This document shows, piece after piece, positions 27,904 through 37,561 of a stretch of 64,000 bases of DNA. Source of the stretch: Tomitella biformata AHU 1821. Its GTDB lineage: Bacteria; Actinomycetota; Actinomycetes; Mycobacteriales; Mycobacteriaceae. The notes under the pieces were generated by a model. It was not told the DNA's origin, ran no database searches, and worked only from the letters and a program-made list of their open reading frames with translations. Position 1 is the stretch's first letter. Every line of letters starts with the position of its first letter. Made by a program: the position numbers and the translations under genes. The stretch lies in assembly GCF_000524475.1 (NCBI RefSeq), contig NZ_BAVQ01000083.1, forward strand, positions 173,838-237,837, given 5' to 3'.

Positions 27904-29433
27904 TTGACCGAGGATGTTGAATTTCCAGTGTCGAAGCAGAGTTCACAGGCCGAAAGTGCCGATGTAGTCCTTATTGGCGCGGGTATTATGAGCGCCACTC
28001 TCGGCGTGCTCTTGCGCCAGCTCCAGCCCGAGTGGTCGATCACGGTGTTGGAGAAGCTCGACGCCGCTGCGGCCGAGAGCAGCGATCCCTGGAATAACGC
28101 CGGCACCGGACACTCGGCGCTGTGCGAGCTGAACTACACGCCGCAGAACTCCGACGGCTCCGTGGAGATCAGCAAGGCCGTCAAGGTCAACGAGCAGTTT
28201 CAGATGTCCCGCCAGTTCTGGGCACACGCGGTTGAGAACGGCGTGCTGCCCGATCCGAGCGAGTTCATCAACCCGATCCCGCACATGAGCTTTGTCCACG
28301 GAGCCGACGACGTCGAGTACCTGGGCAAGCGCTACGAGGCGCTCGCGGGACACCCTCTCTTCCAGGGCATGGAGTTCTCGGCCAGCGAGGAGGCGTTCAC
28401 CGAGCGCCTGCCGCTGATGGCGAAGGGCCGGGATTTCTCCGAGCCCGCCGCCATCAACTGGATCGAGGGCGGCACGGACGTCGACTTCGGCGCATTGACC
28501 AAGCAGCTCCTGGCGAACTTGGGCGCGGGCGGCGCGACCCTGGCGTTCGGCACCGAGGTGACCGGCCTCAAACAGCTCTCGGATGGCAGCTGGCAGATCA
28601 CCGTCCGCAACACCCGCACCCGCGCGAAGCGCACGCTCACCGCGAAGTTCGTCTTCGTCGGCGCGGGCGGCGGCGCGCTGCACCTGCTGCAGAAGTCCGG
28701 GATCAAGGAGTCCAAGGGCTTCGGCGGCTTCCCGGTCAGCGGCGAGTTCCTGCGCTGCACCAATCCGGAGCTGATTAGCCAGCACCACGCGAAGGTCTAC
28801 GGCAAGGCTGCGGTGGGCGCGCCCCCGATGTCGGTGCCGCACCTGGACACCCGCGTCATCGGCGGCAAGCAGGGCCTGCTGTTCGGCCCCTACGCCGGCT
28901 GGTCGCCCAAGTTCCTGAAGAACGGCAAGATCACCGACCTGCCGTTCTCCGTCAAGGCCGACAACCTGATGTCGATGGTGGGCGTCGGGCTGACCGAGAT
29001 GGGCCTGACCAAGTACCTGATCAGCGAGCTGATGCAATCTGAGGAAGACCGTATCGGTACCCTCGGCGCGTTTGTCCCGTCCGCCGAGAGCGGCGACTGG
29101 GAGCTGATCACCGCCGGCCAGCGCGTGCAGGTCATCCGCCGGAAGGGCAACCTCGGCGTCCTGGAGTTCGGCACCGCGGTGGTCAACTCCGACGATGGCA
29201 CCCTCGCCGGCCTGCTCGGCGCGTCCCCGGGCGCGTCCACCGCGGTCGACGCGATGCTCGACGTGCTGCGCCGCTGCTTCCCGCAGCGCCAAGCCGACTG
29301 GCAGCCCAAGCTCAAGGAGATGGTGCCGTCCTACGGGGTGGCGCTGGCCGATGACAAGGCGCTGTTCGACGAGCTGTGGAAGTGGACCTCCGAGGCCCTG
29401 AAACTTGACCGGGACACGCGCGCCGACGCCTGA
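27904..29433 (+). CDS. mqo: Malate:quinone oxidoreductase
   Basis: FAD-linked peripheral membrane enzyme oxidising malate to oxaloacetate and passing electrons to menaquinone. The 509 residues show [20 protein letters not shown] (FAD site), the [17 protein letters not shown] motif, and C-terminal [17 protein letters not shown]. The start chosen is TTG at 27904, with TATCTA ending 9 bases upstream and no ribosome-binding site; GTG at 27931 is an alternative. It is divergent from the mtr operon, which suits a redox function shared by the locus. Confidence 0.95.
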   Translation: MTEDVEFPVSKQSSQAESADVVLIGAGIMSATLGVLLRQLQPEWSITVLEKLDAAAAESSDPWNNAGTGHSALCELNYTPQNSDGSVEISKAVKVNEQFQMSRQFWAHAVENGVLPDPSEFINPIPHMSFVHGADDVEYLGKRYEALAGHPLFQGMEFSASEEAFTERLPLMAKGRDFSEPAAINWIEGGTDVDFGALTKQLLANLGAGGATLAFGTEVTGLKQLSDGSWQITVRNTRTRAKRTLTAKFVFVGAGGGALHLLQKSGIKESKGFGGFPVSGEFLRCTNPELISQHHAKVYGKAAVGAPPMSVPHLDTRVIGGKQGLLFGPYAGWSPKFLKNGKITDLPFSVKADNLMSMVGVGLTEMGLTKYLISELMQSEEDRIGTLGAFVPSAESGDWELITAGQRVQVIRRKGNLGVLEFGTAVVNSDDGTLAGLLGASPGASTAVDAMLDVLRRCFPQRQADWQPKLKEMVPSYGVALADDKALFDELWKWTSEALKLDRDTRADA

Positions 29434-29465
29434 CCTGGCGTTAACCTTTTACCATGCAATGCCGC

Positions 29466-29495
29466 GTACACCCGGGCTCATCGGCCCGGGTGTAC
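29466..29495 (+). terminator. Hairpin after mqo
   Basis: GTACACCCGGGC (29466-29477) pairs perfectly with GCCCGGGTGTAC (29484-29495) around a six-base loop, 33 bases after the mqo stop. Confidence 0.75.
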
Positions 29496-29548
29496 CGCTG
29501 TCTATAAGCCAATACTCATGGGCCGCGAGGACCACCCGAGGAGATGCA

Positions 29549-30805
29549 GTGTCGACCACCCCAGGGACCACAACCCCAGTGTCCGCAACCGAGTCCGCGT
29601 ACCTGGTGGGGCTGAACCTCGTCGGCAAGCGCGTCGTCGTCGTCGGCGGTGGTTCGGTGACCCAGCGCCGGCTGCCGCTGTTGATCGAGTCCGGCGCTCA
29701 TATCCAGGTGATCGCACCGGCCGTGACTCCGGCCGTCGAGGCGCTGGCGGACTCCCGCCAGATCGAACTGCTAAGCCGCGCCTATAGCCACGGGGATCTG
29801 GCGCAGGCCTGGTACGTCATCGCCGCGACGGACGACGCCGACGTGAACGCGGCCGTTGTCGCGGAGGCGGACCGGCTGCGGGTGTTCTGTGTGCGGGCCG
29901 ATCTCGGCTCGGCGGGCAGCGCGGTCACCCCCGCGACGACGAGGCACGACGGCGTCACGCTCGGCATCCTCGCGGGCGGGGACCACCGGCGATCCGCGGC
30001 GCTGCGCACAGCCCTCTCGGAGGCGCTGAGCACCGGCGCGGTGGACGACTCCGCGGAGCCGATGGCCGCGGGCGTCGCGCTCGTGGGCGGTGGCCCCGGC
30101 GACCCCGAGCTGATCACGGTCCGCGGCCGACGCCTCCTGGTGCGGGCCGACGTGGTGATCACCGACCGCCTGGGCCCGGCCTCGCTGCTGGGGGAGCTGG
30201 GCGCGGGCGTCGAGGTCATCGACGCGTCCAAGATCCCGTACGGCCGCGCGATGGCGCAGGAGCGGATCAACGAGCTGCTGATCGAGCACGCGCGCGCGGG
30301 CAAGTTCGTCGTCCGGCTCAAGGGCGGGGACCCGTACCTGTTTGGCCGCGGCTTCGAGGAGCTCATCGCGCTGACCCACGCCGGCATCCCCGTGACCGTG
30401 GTCCCCGGAATCACCAGCGCGCTCGCCGTGCCGGCCGCCGCGAACGTGCCTGTCACCCACCGCGGCATCACCCACGAGCTCACGATTGTCAGTGGCCACC
30501 TGCCCCCCGGACACCCTGACTCCCTGCTGGACTGGGACGTGTTGGCCAAGCTCAACGGCACGATCGTGCTGATGATGGGCGTGGGCAAGCTGAAGCTGTT
30601 CACTGACGCCCTCATCGCCGGCGGCCGCGACGCCGCAACCCCGGTGGCCATCATCCAGGAGGGCACCACCGCCCAACAGCGCGTCCTGCGCGCGGACCTG
30701 GCGACCATTGCCGAGCGGGTCGAGCAAGAGCAGATCAAGCCGCCCGCCATCACCGTCATCGGCGCCGTGGCCGGCCTGGCGGACCTGCTCGGTGGTCTGG
30801 GCTGA
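29549..30805 (+). CDS. cysG: Fused siroheme synthase/uroporphyrinogen-III C-methyltransferase
   Basis: A 418-residue bifunctional protein of siroheme synthesis. The N-terminal part (about 15-160) is a precorrin-2 dehydrogenase/ferrochelatase with GKRVVVVGGGSVTQRRLPLL for NAD. The C-terminal part (about 175-418) is a SUMT methyltransferase with VALVGGGPGDPELITVRG, VVRLKGGDPYLFGRG and VPGITSALAVPA. The central dimerisation helix region seems short compared with enterobacterial CysG. The GTG at 29549 has GAGGAG upstream; the earlier part of the frame is non-coding and contains the mqo terminator. The stop overlaps the MFS start (TGATG). Confidence 0.92.
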   Translation: MSTTPGTTTPVSATESAYLVGLNLVGKRVVVVGGGSVTQRRLPLLIESGAHIQVIAPAVTPAVEALADSRQIELLSRAYSHGDLAQAWYVIAATDDADVNAAVVAEADRLRVFCVRADLGSAGSAVTPATTRHDGVTLGILAGGDHRRSAALRTALSEALSTGAVDDSAEPMAAGVALVGGGPGDPELITVRGRRLLVRADVVITDRLGPASLLGELGAGVEVIDASKIPYGRAMAQERINELLIEHARAGKFVVRLKGGDPYLFGRGFEELIALTHAGIPVTVVPGITSALAVPAAANVPVTHRGITHELTIVSGHLPPGHPDSLLDWDVLAKLNGTIVLMMGVGKLKLFTDALIAGGRDAATPVAIIQEGTTAQQRVLRADLATIAERVEQEQIKPPAITVIGAVAGLADLLGGLG

Positions 30806-32271
30806 TGCGCGAACTCACGACCCGGGCGTTCGGCATGGCCATCGTGGTGCTGGGCTCGCTCCAGCTCATGGTGGTGCTCGACGGCACCGTGGCAAACCTT
30901 GCGCTCGCCCGCCTGCAGGCGGACCTGGGCCTGAGCGACAGCGGCCGCACCTGGGTGCTCACGTCCTATGCGCTAGCGTTCGGCGGCCTCATGCTGCTGG
31001 GTGGCCGGCTCGGCGACGTGTTCGGCCGCAAGAGGATGTTCATCGTCGGCGTCGCGCTGTTCACCGTGGCCTCGCTGCTCTGCGGCATCGCGGTGAACGA
31101 GACGATGCTGCTCGCGTCGCGGGCGTTCCAGGGCGTCGGCGCGGCCATCGCGTCGCCGACGGCCTTCGCACTGGTGGCCACCACGTTCGCGCCCGGCAAA
31201 GCCCGCAACCAGGCCATCGCGATCTTCGCGGCGATGACCGGCCTGGGCTCCGTCGCGGGCCTGGTGATCGGCGGGGCCCTGACGCAGGTGTCCTGGCGGT
31301 GGATCTTCTGGATCAACGTGCCGATCGGCATCGTCATCGTCGCGCTGGCCTTCGTGGCCCTGCACGAGTCGGAGAACGCCAAGCGGATCACCCTCGACGT
31401 GCCCGGCGCGGTGCTGGCCACGGTCGGCTGCACCGCAGTGGTGTTCGGCATGATGGAGGGCATCAATATCGGCTGGACCAGCCCGGTGATCATCGGGTCG
31501 CTGGTCTTGGGCATCTTGACGCTGGGGTTGTTCCTCTATGTGGAGCGCACCGCGAACAACCCGCTGTTCCCGTTCGTCCTGTTCCGCAACCCCAACCGAG
31601 TCGCCGCCCTCGTGGCGATCTTCTTCGCGGGCGCGATGCTGTTGTCGATGACGATGTACGTGGCCCTGTTCGTCCAAGACCTGCTCGGCTACTCGCCGCT
31701 CACCGCGGGCCTGGCGTTCATCCCGTTCGCGGTCGGCATCGGCGCGGGCGCCCAGATCGCCTCCAAGCTCACGCTGAGCGTCCAGCCGCGCTGGGTGGTC
31801 CTCGCCGGCTCCGCGCTGATGGTCGTCGGCCTGCTCTACGGCTCCACCCTCGACGGCTCCGCGGATTACCTGACCGACCTGCTGCCACCCACGATCGCCA
31901 TCGGCCTGGGTGTCGGCCTAGCGCTGGTGCCCCTGCCCCTGTGCGCCATCGCCGGGGTCGGCCCGTCGGAGATCGGCCCGTTGACCGCGATCGGCACCGT
32001 CGCGCAGACCCTGGGCGGACCCCTGGGCATCGCGATCATCAGCGTGTTCGCCACGTCCCGCACCATCGCCGACGGCGGCTCCGTGGACATCAAGGTCGCC
32101 GAGATGAGCGACTACCAACTGATCGCCCTCGGCAATGGCTACACCTTCGCCTTGGTGGGGTGCGCTGCCGCGGCGGCCCTGGCAGGGGTGGCGGCGCTGT
32201 TCATGCGGTTCACCCCCGCGGACATCGCGGAGGCGCAGGCGGCAGAGAAGGCCGCGCAGCTCGCGGACTGA
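30805..32271 (+). CDS. efpA: EfpA-like MFS drug exporter (DHA2, 14 TM)
   Basis: A 488-residue, 14-helix transporter of the DHA2 type. LMVVLDGTVANLALARLQAD is the D1 motif, GGRLGDVFGRKRMFIVG the A-motif, and the antiporter motif C lies in GLGSVAGLVIGGAL. It stands exactly where efpA (Rv2846c) stands in M. tuberculosis, after cysG and before proS, and is 1-base overlapped with cysG. It probably exports lipophilic compounds; the symbol rests on synteny and family. Confidence 0.85.
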   Translation: MRELTTRAFGMAIVVLGSLQLMVVLDGTVANLALARLQADLGLSDSGRTWVLTSYALAFGGLMLLGGRLGDVFGRKRMFIVGVALFTVASLLCGIAVNETMLLASRAFQGVGAAIASPTAFALVATTFAPGKARNQAIAIFAAMTGLGSVAGLVIGGALTQVSWRWIFWINVPIGIVIVALAFVALHESENAKRITLDVPGAVLATVGCTAVVFGMMEGINIGWTSPVIIGSLVLGILTLGLFLYVERTANNPLFPFVLFRNPNRVAALVAIFFAGAMLLSMTMYVALFVQDLLGYSPLTAGLAFIPFAVGIGAGAQIASKLTLSVQPRWVVLAGSALMVVGLLYGSTLDGSADYLTDLLPPTIAIGLGVGLALVPLPLCAIAGVGPSEIGPLTAIGTVAQTLGGPLGIAIISVFATSRTIADGGSVDIKVAEMSDYQLIALGNGYTFALVGCAAAAALAGVAALFMRFTPADIAEAQAAEKAAQLAD

Positions 32272-32307
32272 TCTCCCCGCCGCACTTCCCCCGCCGCACT
32301 TCTCCGC

Positions 32308-32371
32308 CTCGCCCCCGTAACTTGACCTGGCCCCCGTTGCAACGTCAGCGAGGACACGTTGCGGGGGCGAA
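32308..32371. repeat. Imperfect 64-base relative of the palindrome at 13218
   Basis: This stretch has the same length and outer arms (CGCCCCCG, GCGGGGGCGA) as the perfect palindrome at 13218-13281 and shares the CCCCCGTTGCAACG-like centre, but the right arm has diverged. It lies between the convergent MFS and yaaA genes. A further weakly similar sequence (GCGAGTTCGCTGCGGCTTCG) occurs at about 32513, resembling the left arm of the element at 48305. The remaining gap to 32596 contains no gene that I can recognise. Confidence 0.65.
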
Positions 32372-32596
32372 CTCGCCTCGCGGCGATCCATCCGCCAACG
32401 GCCGCACGGTGTTGACTGACTGCGGCTGAGCGCCTATGTGAAGCTCAGCCCGATCGCGTATGGGGGCAGCGCGATGCTGCCCAGGCCCGCACATGACCTG
32501 CTCCCGCGAGTTCGCTGCGGCTTCGTGGAGGCACTGAGGTTGCAACGACGGCGGATCAACGAAGCGACGGCGTACTCGGCAGCGGAGGCGGCAGCA

Positions 32597-33340
32597 TCAA
32601 GTCAGGATGACCAGTTCACGTTCCGACGCGATCTCCACCCGCAGCCCGGCCTTCTCCGCGACCCGGGCCACACCCTTGAGGTCCGTGGGCTCCGCGCGCG
32701 TGATCGTCAGCGCGCGGGCCAGCAGCCCCTTGTGATGTTTGTTGAAGTGGCTCACCACCGATCGGCTGCCATCGGGCTTCTCCGTGAGCACCGTCGCGAT
32801 GACGGACTCCTTGAGTGGGCCCAGCTGCTGGTAGGAGCCCGAGCGTAGGTCCACGATCAGCCCGCCGTCGGCCTCCGCGCGGATCGCGTCGGGCAACTCC
32901 GTGCGCCATACCGAGGCCAGTGTGCCGAAGCCCGGCAGCTTGGAGTTGCCGGAGAGCCGGTAGGCGGGGATGGGGTCGCCCGCGCGGATCGTGCCAAATA
33001 GCGCAGAGCCAATGCCCAAGCGCTGCAGGGCCTTCGAATGCTGGGCCTTGGTGAACGTTTTGGCATCGAGGGCGTCGAACAGCACGCCGGTATAGCGGCG
33101 CAGGGCGGGGGAGGTGGGGGAGACCCACAGCTTCGCATTGCGCTCGATCTCGTCGGCCTGCGTGGGGCCCAGGCCCAGCGCGGCCTGCGAGGCCTCCGCG
33201 TCGGCCGCGAGCTCGACCAGCGCGTTGGCCAGGATCTCCCGCGTCGCGGTCAGGCCCGGCATCGAGAGCTCGGCGAGGTCCAGCGGCGCGTCGGCGCCAT
33301 CGGTGGACTTGGTTTCGGAGGGAGGCAATAAGACCAACAC
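32597..33340 (-). CDS. yaaA: Peroxide stress protein YaaA family (DUF328)
   Basis: A 247-residue protein of the YaaA/UPF0246 family, which in E. coli lowers free iron and protects DNA during peroxide stress. The N-terminal [11 protein letters not shown] and the C-terminal [21 protein letters not shown] are diagnostic, together with [15 protein letters not shown]. The GTG at 33340 is chosen; the frame extends to 33376 but would overlap the promoter of proS, which starts divergently 54 bases away. Fits a locus with several redox genes. Confidence 0.88.
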   Translation of the reverse strand: MLVLLPPSETKSTDGADAPLDLAELSMPGLTATREILANALVELAADAEASQAALGLGPTQADEIERNAKLWVSPTSPALRRYTGVLFDALDAKTFTKAQHSKALQRLGIGSALFGTIRAGDPIPAYRLSGNSKLPGFGTLASVWRTELPDAIRAEADGGLIVDLRSGSYQQLGPLKESVIATVLTEKPDGSRSVVSHFNKHHKGLLARALTITRAEPTDLKGVARVAEKAGLRVEIASERELVILT

Positions 33341-33394
33341 AGATGCCAAGGCTACCGACGCGTCCGCGCGAGGCACCGACTAGGCTGGACCACC

Positions 33395-35140
33395 GTGATC
33401 ACCCGTCTTTCAGAGCTGTTCCTGCGCACCCTCCGCGACGACCCGGCCGACGCCGAGGTTCCCAGCCATAAACTGCTGGTGCGAGCCGGCTATGTCCGGC
33501 GCATCGCGCCCGGCATCTACTCCTGGCTGCCGCTGGGCCTGCGCGTGCTGCGCGAGGTCGAGCGTGTGGTCCGCGAGGAGATGGACGCGATGGGCGCGCA
33601 GGAGATTTTGCTGCCCTCGCTCTTGCCCCGCGACGCCTACGAGACCTCCAACCGCTGGACGGAATACGGCCCGGACCTGTTCCGCCTCAAGGACCGCCGC
33701 GGCAACGACTACCTCCTGGGCCCCACCCACGAGGAGATGTTCACGCTCACCGTCAAGGCCGAGTACAACTCGTACAAGGACTTCCCGGTCACGCTGTACC
33801 AGGTGCAGAACAAGTACCGCGACGAGCAGCGCCCCCGCGCCGGCATCCTGCGCGGCCGCGAGTTCCTGATGAAGGACTCGTACTCCTACGACCTCACCGA
33901 CGAGGGCCTCGCCGCGTCCTACCAGGCGCACCGCGACACCTACGAGCGCATCCTGCAGCGGCTGAACATTAAGTACGTCATCGTCGCCGCCACCTCCGGC
34001 GCCATGGGCGGCAGCGCCTCCGAGGAGTTCCTCGCGGAGAGCCCGATCGGCGAGGACACCTACGTCCGCTGCCTCGAGTCCGGCTACGCCGCGAATGTCG
34101 AGGCCGTCACCACCCCGGCGCCCGAGGCCATTCCGTTCGACGGACTGCCCGACGCGTCCGTGCACGAGACTCCCGGCGCCACCACCATCGACACTGTCGT
34201 CGCGTGGGCTAACACCGCGAGTCTCGGCCGCACGATCACCGCCGCGGACACCCTGAAGACCCTCGTCGTCAAGACCCGCGTGCCGGGCGGCGAGTGGGAG
34301 CTGCTCGGTGTCGGCATCCCCGGCGACCGAGAACTGGATGAGAAGCGCCTCGAGGCCGCGCTCGAGCCCGCCGAGTTCGTCATGATCACCGAGGGCGATT
34401 TCACGAAGAACCCGTTCCTCGTCAAGGGCTACATGGGCCCGAAGGCGTTGCTGGAGAACGGTGTCCGCTACCTCGTCGACCCCCGCGTGGTCGACGGCAC
34501 CAGCTGGATCACCGGCGCGGACGAGGACGGCAAGCACGTTGTCGGCCTCGTCGCCGGCCGCGACTTCACCCCGGACGGCACCATCGAGGCCGCCGAGGTG
34601 CGCGACGGCGACCCCTCGCCCGACGGCGCTGGCCCGCTGGTCGCCGCCCGCGGCATCGAGGTGGGCCACGTGTTCCAGCTCGGCCGCAAGTACACCGACG
34701 TGTTCGAACTCGATGTGCTAGGCGAGAACGGCAAGCCCGTGCGCCCGACGATGGGCTCCTATGGCATCGGCGTATCCCGCCTGGTCGCCGTCATCGCCGA
34801 GCAGATGCACGACGAGAAGGGCCTGTGCTGGCCCGCCGAGGTCGCGCCCGCCGACGTGCACGTGGTCATCGCGAACAAGGACGAGACCGCCCGCGCCGGT
34901 GCCGAGGAGCTTGCCGCCGCCCTCGACAAGGCCCGCGTCCGCGTTATCCTCGACGATCGCAAGTCCTCGCCCGGCGTGAAGTTCAAGGACTCCGAGCTGC
35001 TGGGCATCCCGCAGGTCGTGGTCGTCGGCCGCGGCTGGGCCGAGGGCAACGTGGAACTGCGCGACCGCTTCACCGGCGAGGCCCGCGAGGTGCCCGCCGC
35101 CGAGGCGCTCGAGACGGTGCTGGCCGCGATCCGCGGTTAG
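33395..35140 (+). CDS. proS: Prolyl-tRNA synthetase
   Basis: Class II aminoacyl-tRNA synthetase, 581 residues, of the bacterial type with an editing (INS/YbaK) domain. Motif 1 is in [20 protein letters not shown], motif 2 in [20 protein letters not shown], motif 3 in [17 protein letters not shown]. The insertion (about residues 235-400) is the editing domain, and the anticodon-binding domain follows ([10 protein letters not shown]). GTG start at 33395. Confidence 0.97.
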   Translation: MITRLSELFLRTLRDDPADAEVPSHKLLVRAGYVRRIAPGIYSWLPLGLRVLREVERVVREEMDAMGAQEILLPSLLPRDAYETSNRWTEYGPDLFRLKDRRGNDYLLGPTHEEMFTLTVKAEYNSYKDFPVTLYQVQNKYRDEQRPRAGILRGREFLMKDSYSYDLTDEGLAASYQAHRDTYERILQRLNIKYVIVAATSGAMGGSASEEFLAESPIGEDTYVRCLESGYAANVEAVTTPAPEAIPFDGLPDASVHETPGATTIDTVVAWANTASLGRTITAADTLKTLVVKTRVPGGEWELLGVGIPGDRELDEKRLEAALEPAEFVMITEGDFTKNPFLVKGYMGPKALLENGVRYLVDPRVVDGTSWITGADEDGKHVVGLVAGRDFTPDGTIEAAEVRDGDPSPDGAGPLVAARGIEVGHVFQLGRKYTDVFELDVLGENGKPVRPTMGSYGIGVSRLVAVIAEQMHDEKGLCWPAEVAPADVHVVIANKDETARAGAEELAAALDKARVRVILDDRKSSPGVKFKDSELLGIPQVVVVGRGWAEGNVELRDRFTGEAREVPAAEALETVLAAIRG

Positions 35141-35183
35141 GCCTCTGGGGGCTGGGCCTGCGAGGGCTGGGCGCTGATGCCCT

Positions 35184-35244
35184 CGCGAACATGAAGAAGA
35201 TCCGCTGTCCTCTCGGGCGATGGCGGATCTTCTTCATGTTGGCG
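35184..35244. repeat. Hairpin repeat, copy 1 (after proS)
   Basis: An inverted repeat whose left arm holds CGCGAACATGAAGAAGATCC and whose right arm is its near-perfect complement around a loop with CTCTCGGGCGATG. A copy about 90% identical lies exactly 1020 bases downstream. It lies between the stops of proS and the DUF559 gene, so it can serve as a terminator for both. Confidence 0.85.
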
Positions 35245-35258
35245 GCCGTCGCAGAGGG

Positions 35259-36113
35259 TCAGATATCCGCCCCCGCCGCCCGGAGCTCGACGCGGACGTT
35301 CTCCACGACCTCCGTCGGGTCTTCTCGGAGCAACTCGGAGTTGACCCGCACGATTCGCCAGCCAAGCCTGTTCAGCTGGGTATACCGGCGAATATCCTTG
35401 GTGCGGCGATGTTCGGCAGACCAATGTCCCTCGCCGTCGTATTCGACGGCAACACGCCAGCGGTCCCACCCCAGATCACATCGAGCGACGAACCGGCCGA
35501 GCTTGTCGAACACATGCACCTGCGTGGACGGGCGTGGAAGTCCAGCGCGTACCAGCACCAACCGTGTTCGCGTCTCGGCGGGTGACTCGGCACCCGCGTC
35601 AACGTGGCTCAAAACGCTGCGCAACTGGCGAATGTTCCGTGCACCTGGATGAGCTTGAGCCACCGCAGTGATCGCCTCCACCCGCAACTTTCTTGCGTGG
35701 CATAGCGCGTCAACCATCTCGATCGCATCATCGTGTCCGAGCCATCGCCCGAGGTCGAAGGCAGTCCTGGCGGCACTTGTCACCCTCATCCCGTCGATGG
35801 TCACGACCTCGCCGGGCAACAGCGAGTCCGACCGGACCCGGATCCCCGGCACAGACCGGAGATTTGCCCGCCGGATCGCCTCAGCCGGCCGGTCGGAGTC
35901 CACCCACTTGGACCCGTGCAGAGCGGCGGCCGAAAGACCCGCCAGCACTCCGTTGTCGCCAAGCCAGAGCCACGCGGCTTGCGCTCGCAATATCGCAGAC
36001 GCGCAGGACCGTCGGTGGACATATACGTTGCGGTGCAGCTTGCGAAAGAATCGCAGTTCATGCTTGCCCAGCCCGCTCGAGCTTCCCAGAAATGGCCTAT
36101 CGAACTCCCCCAT
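35259..36113 (-). CDS. DUF559-type nuclease-like protein with AbiEi-like N-terminus
   Basis: A 284-residue accessory protein. The N-terminal half (about 1-165) resembles the AbiEi antitoxin-like winged-helix region seen in many actinobacterial proteins (YVHRRSCAS, GVLAGLSAAALHGS, VTSAARTAFDLGRWL). The C-terminal part is a Vsr/DUF559 PD-(D/E)XK-like domain: RCDLGWDRWRVAVEYDGEGH, then RYTQLNRLGWRIVRV. No partner toxin gene is adjacent. It has no counterpart at this place in M. tuberculosis and is bracketed by two copies of a hairpin repeat, so it looks like an inserted gene. Substrate unknown; a role in DNA processing or defence is only possible. Confidence 0.75.
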   Translation of the reverse strand: MGEFDRPFLGSSSGLGKHELRFFRKLHRNVYVHRRSCASAILRAQAAWLWLGDNGVLAGLSAAALHGSKWVDSDRPAEAIRRANLRSVPGIRVRSDSLLPGEVVTIDGMRVTSAARTAFDLGRWLGHDDAIEMVDALCHARKLRVEAITAVAQAHPGARNIRQLRSVLSHVDAGAESPAETRTRLVLVRAGLPRPSTQVHVFDKLGRFVARCDLGWDRWRVAVEYDGEGHWSAEHRRTKDIRRYTQLNRLGWRIVRVNSELLREDPTEVVENVRVELRAAGADI

Positions 36114-36203
36114 GGAGACATCGTGGCAGCGCCCACACTCCCCGCATGGCCTGGAATGCCGGAATAATGGCAGTTATCCACAGGCCCGGGCCACGAATTT
36201 CGC

Positions 36204-36264
36204 CGCGAACATGAAGAAGCTCCGCCGCGCTCTCGGGCGATGGCGGATCTTCTTCATGTTCGCG
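36204..36264. repeat. Hairpin repeat, copy 2 (before the DUF559 gene)
   Basis: Direct copy of the hairpin at 35184-35244, offset exactly 1020 bases, with about six substitutions in 61 bases. The arms are CGCGAACATGAAGAAG and its complement with one mismatch. It lies 79 bases downstream of the stop of the DUF4439 gene (minus strand), and could terminate that operon. Confidence 0.85.
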
Positions 36265-36323
36265 GCTGTCTGGCCAGCGGCTGTCTGGCCAGCGGCTGTC
36301 TGGCCAGCGGCTGTCTGGCCAGC
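36264..36323. repeat. Four tandem 15-bp repeats
   Basis: The unit GGCTGTCTGGCCAGC occurs four times in perfect tandem order. Each unit contains the palindrome CTGGCCAG. It abuts the hairpin repeat on one side and lies 20 bases from the stop of the DUF4439 gene. No coding role is seen. Confidence 0.95.
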
Positions 36324-36342
36324 GGCAGCAGCCAGGCGAGAG

Positions 36343-36816
36343 TCAGACTGGCTGTCCCGGGAACGGCGTCGTCGGGGGCGTGACGCCCAGGGCTATTCGC
36401 CAGTTCCCGGCGCGGACGGCAGAGTCGGTGAGGTTGTCGATCGCAATCCCACGCACAGGCTCGGAGTCTGCGTGCTCGAGCGCGGAACGCCAGGCGGTCG
36501 CGGCGTCCTCCTCGACCGTCACCGCGAGCTGCGCGGCGGAGGCCGGATCCGTCACGGGGAACGGCACGGTGTAGCCGGCCGCGGCAGCGGGAACCACCGC
36601 ACCGCCTGCAGCCAACATTGCCGCAGTGGCGTCGCGGCGGGCACGGTGGGCGGCGGCGTGCACCGCGACCTGATCACGCCGGCTCGCATTGCCATACGCG
36701 GTGATGAGGCCATAGGAGTAGACGGCGGCGTGCTCGGCCTCCAACGCGACGCCGAGGGCGGCGATATCGTTCTCGGACAATGGTTCTCCCGCCGGTGTGG
36801 GGGTGGGTGTGGTCAC
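36343..36816 (-). CDS. DUF4439 ferritin-like protein
   Basis: A 157-residue, helix-rich protein of the Rv2844 type. ALGVALEAEHAAVYSYGL contains a Glu-x-x-His-like helix typical of ferritin-like four-helix bundles, and a second set is seen in VEEDAATAWRSALEHA. Metal binding and function are not established. The GTG at 36816 overlaps the stop of the upstream lipoprotein gene (GTGA), so the two are coupled. Confidence 0.75.
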   Translation of the reverse strand: MTTPTPTPAGEPLSENDIAALGVALEAEHAAVYSYGLITAYGNASRRDQVAVHAAAHRARRDATAAMLAAGGAVVPAAAAGYTVPFPVTDPASAAQLAVTVEEDAATAWRSALEHADSEPVRGIAIDNLTDSAVRAGNWRIALGVTPPTTPFPGQPV

Positions 36817-37358
36817 GGCAGGAGCACCTCGTTCTGGGCGGCGCACGCGGCGCTGATGGATCCGGCGAGTCCCGCCCGATAGCCGGAGTCGGTCCGGGCA
36901 GCGTCGGCCGCGCCGCGTTGGGCGTTCGCCAACGCGGTACGCAGGCCGTCGAGCGTCGGCGGGGGAGATGGCGGGGACTGGGTCTGCCCTGGGTCGGGCT
37001 CGGGGGCAGGGGTGGTGGGACCGTTGGCCCGAACGAGCTCGGTCTCCAGCGCGTCCGCGTGGGCAGCGCGCTCGGCGGCGACGGTGGTGAGCGCAGGTGC
37101 CTGGTCAGGCAACTGGACCGAGAGCTGGGTGGCGGTCTCGGCGTCGGCGCGCGCGGCCGCGGCCATCGCGATGAGGGGGTCGGGGGCGGACGGTTCGTTG
37201 GTGCCGATCGTGCACCCGCCGAGCGCGGCGGAGCCCGTGACCGCCGCCAGGCCAAGGCCGAGCCCGAGACCGGAATTGCGGAGGGCCGTCCGCCGGGAGA
37301 ATCTGCGGGCCAGCGGGGTGGCGAGGGGGGCGGGGGCATGTGATGAGGACGACTGCAC
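36813..37358 (-). CDS. Exported lipoprotein (Rv2843-like)
   Basis: A 181-residue protein with a twin-arginine-like signal (RRFSRRTALRNSGLG) and a lipobox around AALGGC at about residue 49. The mature part is Ala/Pro-rich and helical with a proline-rich linker (PPSPPPT) and no recognised enzyme motif. It is coupled to the DUF4439 gene and divergent from rimP, the same arrangement as Rv2843-Rv2844 beside rimP in M. tuberculosis. Function unknown. Confidence 0.7.
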   Translation of the reverse strand: MQSSSSHAPAPLATPLARRFSRRTALRNSGLGLGLGLAAVTGSAALGGCTIGTNEPSAPDPLIAMAAAARADAETATQLSVQLPDQAPALTTVAAERAAHADALETELVRANGPTTPAPEPDPGQTQSPPSPPPTLDGLRTALANAQRGAADAARTDSGYRAGLAGSISAACAAQNEVLLP

Positions 37359-37460
37359 AGTGGACAGTCTGCCAGTCTCGGCAGGCTACTCTTGACAACT
37401 GTGCCGGGTGCGGCGCGAGCGGGATGATCTCGACTACGCTGAGCCGATCGAGATCGCCGT

Positions 37461-37533
37461 CGAGCACGAGTAATACCGTGCGCGCCGGACTGGGTCGTGC
37501 TCGTCGCGGCCAGACCCAACCCCCGATTTTTTT
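37461..37533 (+). promoter_or_regulatory. Possible attenuator in the rimP-nusA leader
   Basis: TGGGTC (37491-37496) can pair with GACCCA (37513-37518), and eight bases later comes a run of seven T (37527-37533), as in an intrinsic terminator. CGAGCACG (37461-37468) can alternatively pair with CGTGCTCG (37496-37503), which would disturb that hairpin. The stems are short, so this is a suggestion only. Confidence 0.3.
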
Positions 37534-37561
37534 GCCCAAACCTGAAGCTAGGAGCGCTCCG

